From: Lingula anatina
Taxonomy: Eukaryota; Brachiopoda; Lingulata; Lingulida; Lingulidae
Direction of reading: 5' to 3'
Assembly: GCF_001039355.2 (NCBI RefSeq)
Contig: NW_019775036.1
Coordinates: 261,710 to 289,254 of the forward strand
DNA length: 27,545 nucleotides
In this document: piece after piece, positions 27,292-27,545 of the stretch
Layout: each line of letters begins with the position of its first letter
Position numbering within the stretch: position 1 is the stretch's first letter
Made by a program: the position numbers and the translations under genes
The notes under the pieces: generated by a model
The model's database searches: none
Told to the model about the DNA's origin: nothing
Seen by the model: only the letters and a program-made list of their open reading frames with translations

Positions 27292-27545
27292 TAGGTCAAG
27301 GGTCAATTTCAAGGTCACAGTAAATTGCCAGTATATGACTTCCTATTCAAGTTCAAGAGTAACTATGGACCTATCTCTGCCAGTTTTGGAGACAAAAGAA
27401 AAGCAAAATTTGCAAAGTTCAGTTCATGGTGAAAAGTAGGTCAAAGGTCAATTTTAAGGTCACATTTAGATTGCCAATATATGACTTCCTATTCAAGTTC
27501 AATAGTAACTATGGACCTATCTCTGCCAGTTTTGGAGATAAAAGG
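27292..27545. repeat. Tandem repeat, unit about 145 bp, cut by the window edge
   Basis: Two copies are seen, beginning near 27292 and 27437, with matching blocks such as tatgacttcctattcaag and tatggacctatctctgcc. Divergence is low, which suggests recent expansion. Each unit starts with an AGGTCA-type direct repeat spaced by one base, then a third half site. Confidence 0.85.

Noticed and set aside
26288-27299. Minus-strand ORFs of 63-94 codons opposite the Homer exons and repeat
   Set aside because: They mirror the coiled-coil exons (Cys/Ser/Leu-rich antisense of Glu/Gln codons) or lie in repeat DNA.
1-27545. CRISPR array, bacterial operons, integrated virus or autonomous transposase
   Set aside because: No spaced repeats, prokaryotic gene organisation, reverse transcriptase, integrase or transposase motif was seen on either strand.

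Overview
This is intron-rich, AT-rich animal DNA: GT-AG introns, AATAAA signals, long homopolymers, two single-base Ns and one 548-base gap. The ARNT and Homer proteins look closest to my memory of marine invertebrates, most likely a lophotrochozoan such as a mollusc. I ran no search, so that placement is weak. Three protein-coding genes can be assembled exon by exon with consistent reading frames.

Layout. (1) 1-2940 is mostly non-coding, with one small exon-like block at 1085-1158. (2) 3050-4897 (+) is a two-exon Golgi core-2/I-branching beta-1,6-N-acetylglucosaminyltransferase (GCNT family). It looks complete, with a polyadenylation signal at 4934-4939. (3) 5803-15382 (-) is ARNT, the bHLH-PAS partner of AhR, HIF-alpha and SIM-type proteins. 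Ten coding exon positions cover the N-terminus through part of PAS-B; the remainder is not found in the window. (4) About 300 bp separates the ARNT and Homer start codons, which diverge head to head. (5) 15680-27054 (+) is Homer, the EVH1/coiled-coil postsynaptic scaffold. It has a 5-nt first coding segment, an 8.3-kb first intron and six further exons; the C-terminus lies beyond the right edge. (6) 27073-27545 is repeat DNA, including a tandem repeat with a unit of about 145 bp.

The most notable signal is in ARNT. The exon coding for the whole bHLH domain is present twice in tandem (10498-10655 and 9839-9996). Both copies are exactly 158 nt, have the same entry and exit phases and intact splice sites, and encode about 78% identical protein. 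Because 158 is not a multiple of 3, including both or neither shifts the frame, so the pair behaves on paper as mutually exclusive exons. One ARNT gene could then make two proteins with the same PAS region and different bHLH helices. The DNA-contacting basic residues are kept in both, so the expected effect is on dimer partner choice.

Secondary points: one well-supported and one weaker alternative first exon in Homer intron 1 (21958-21998, 19623 onward); the GCNT gene lying antisense in or beside the 3' part of ARNT; and repeat-borne nuclear-receptor DR1 motifs at the right edge.
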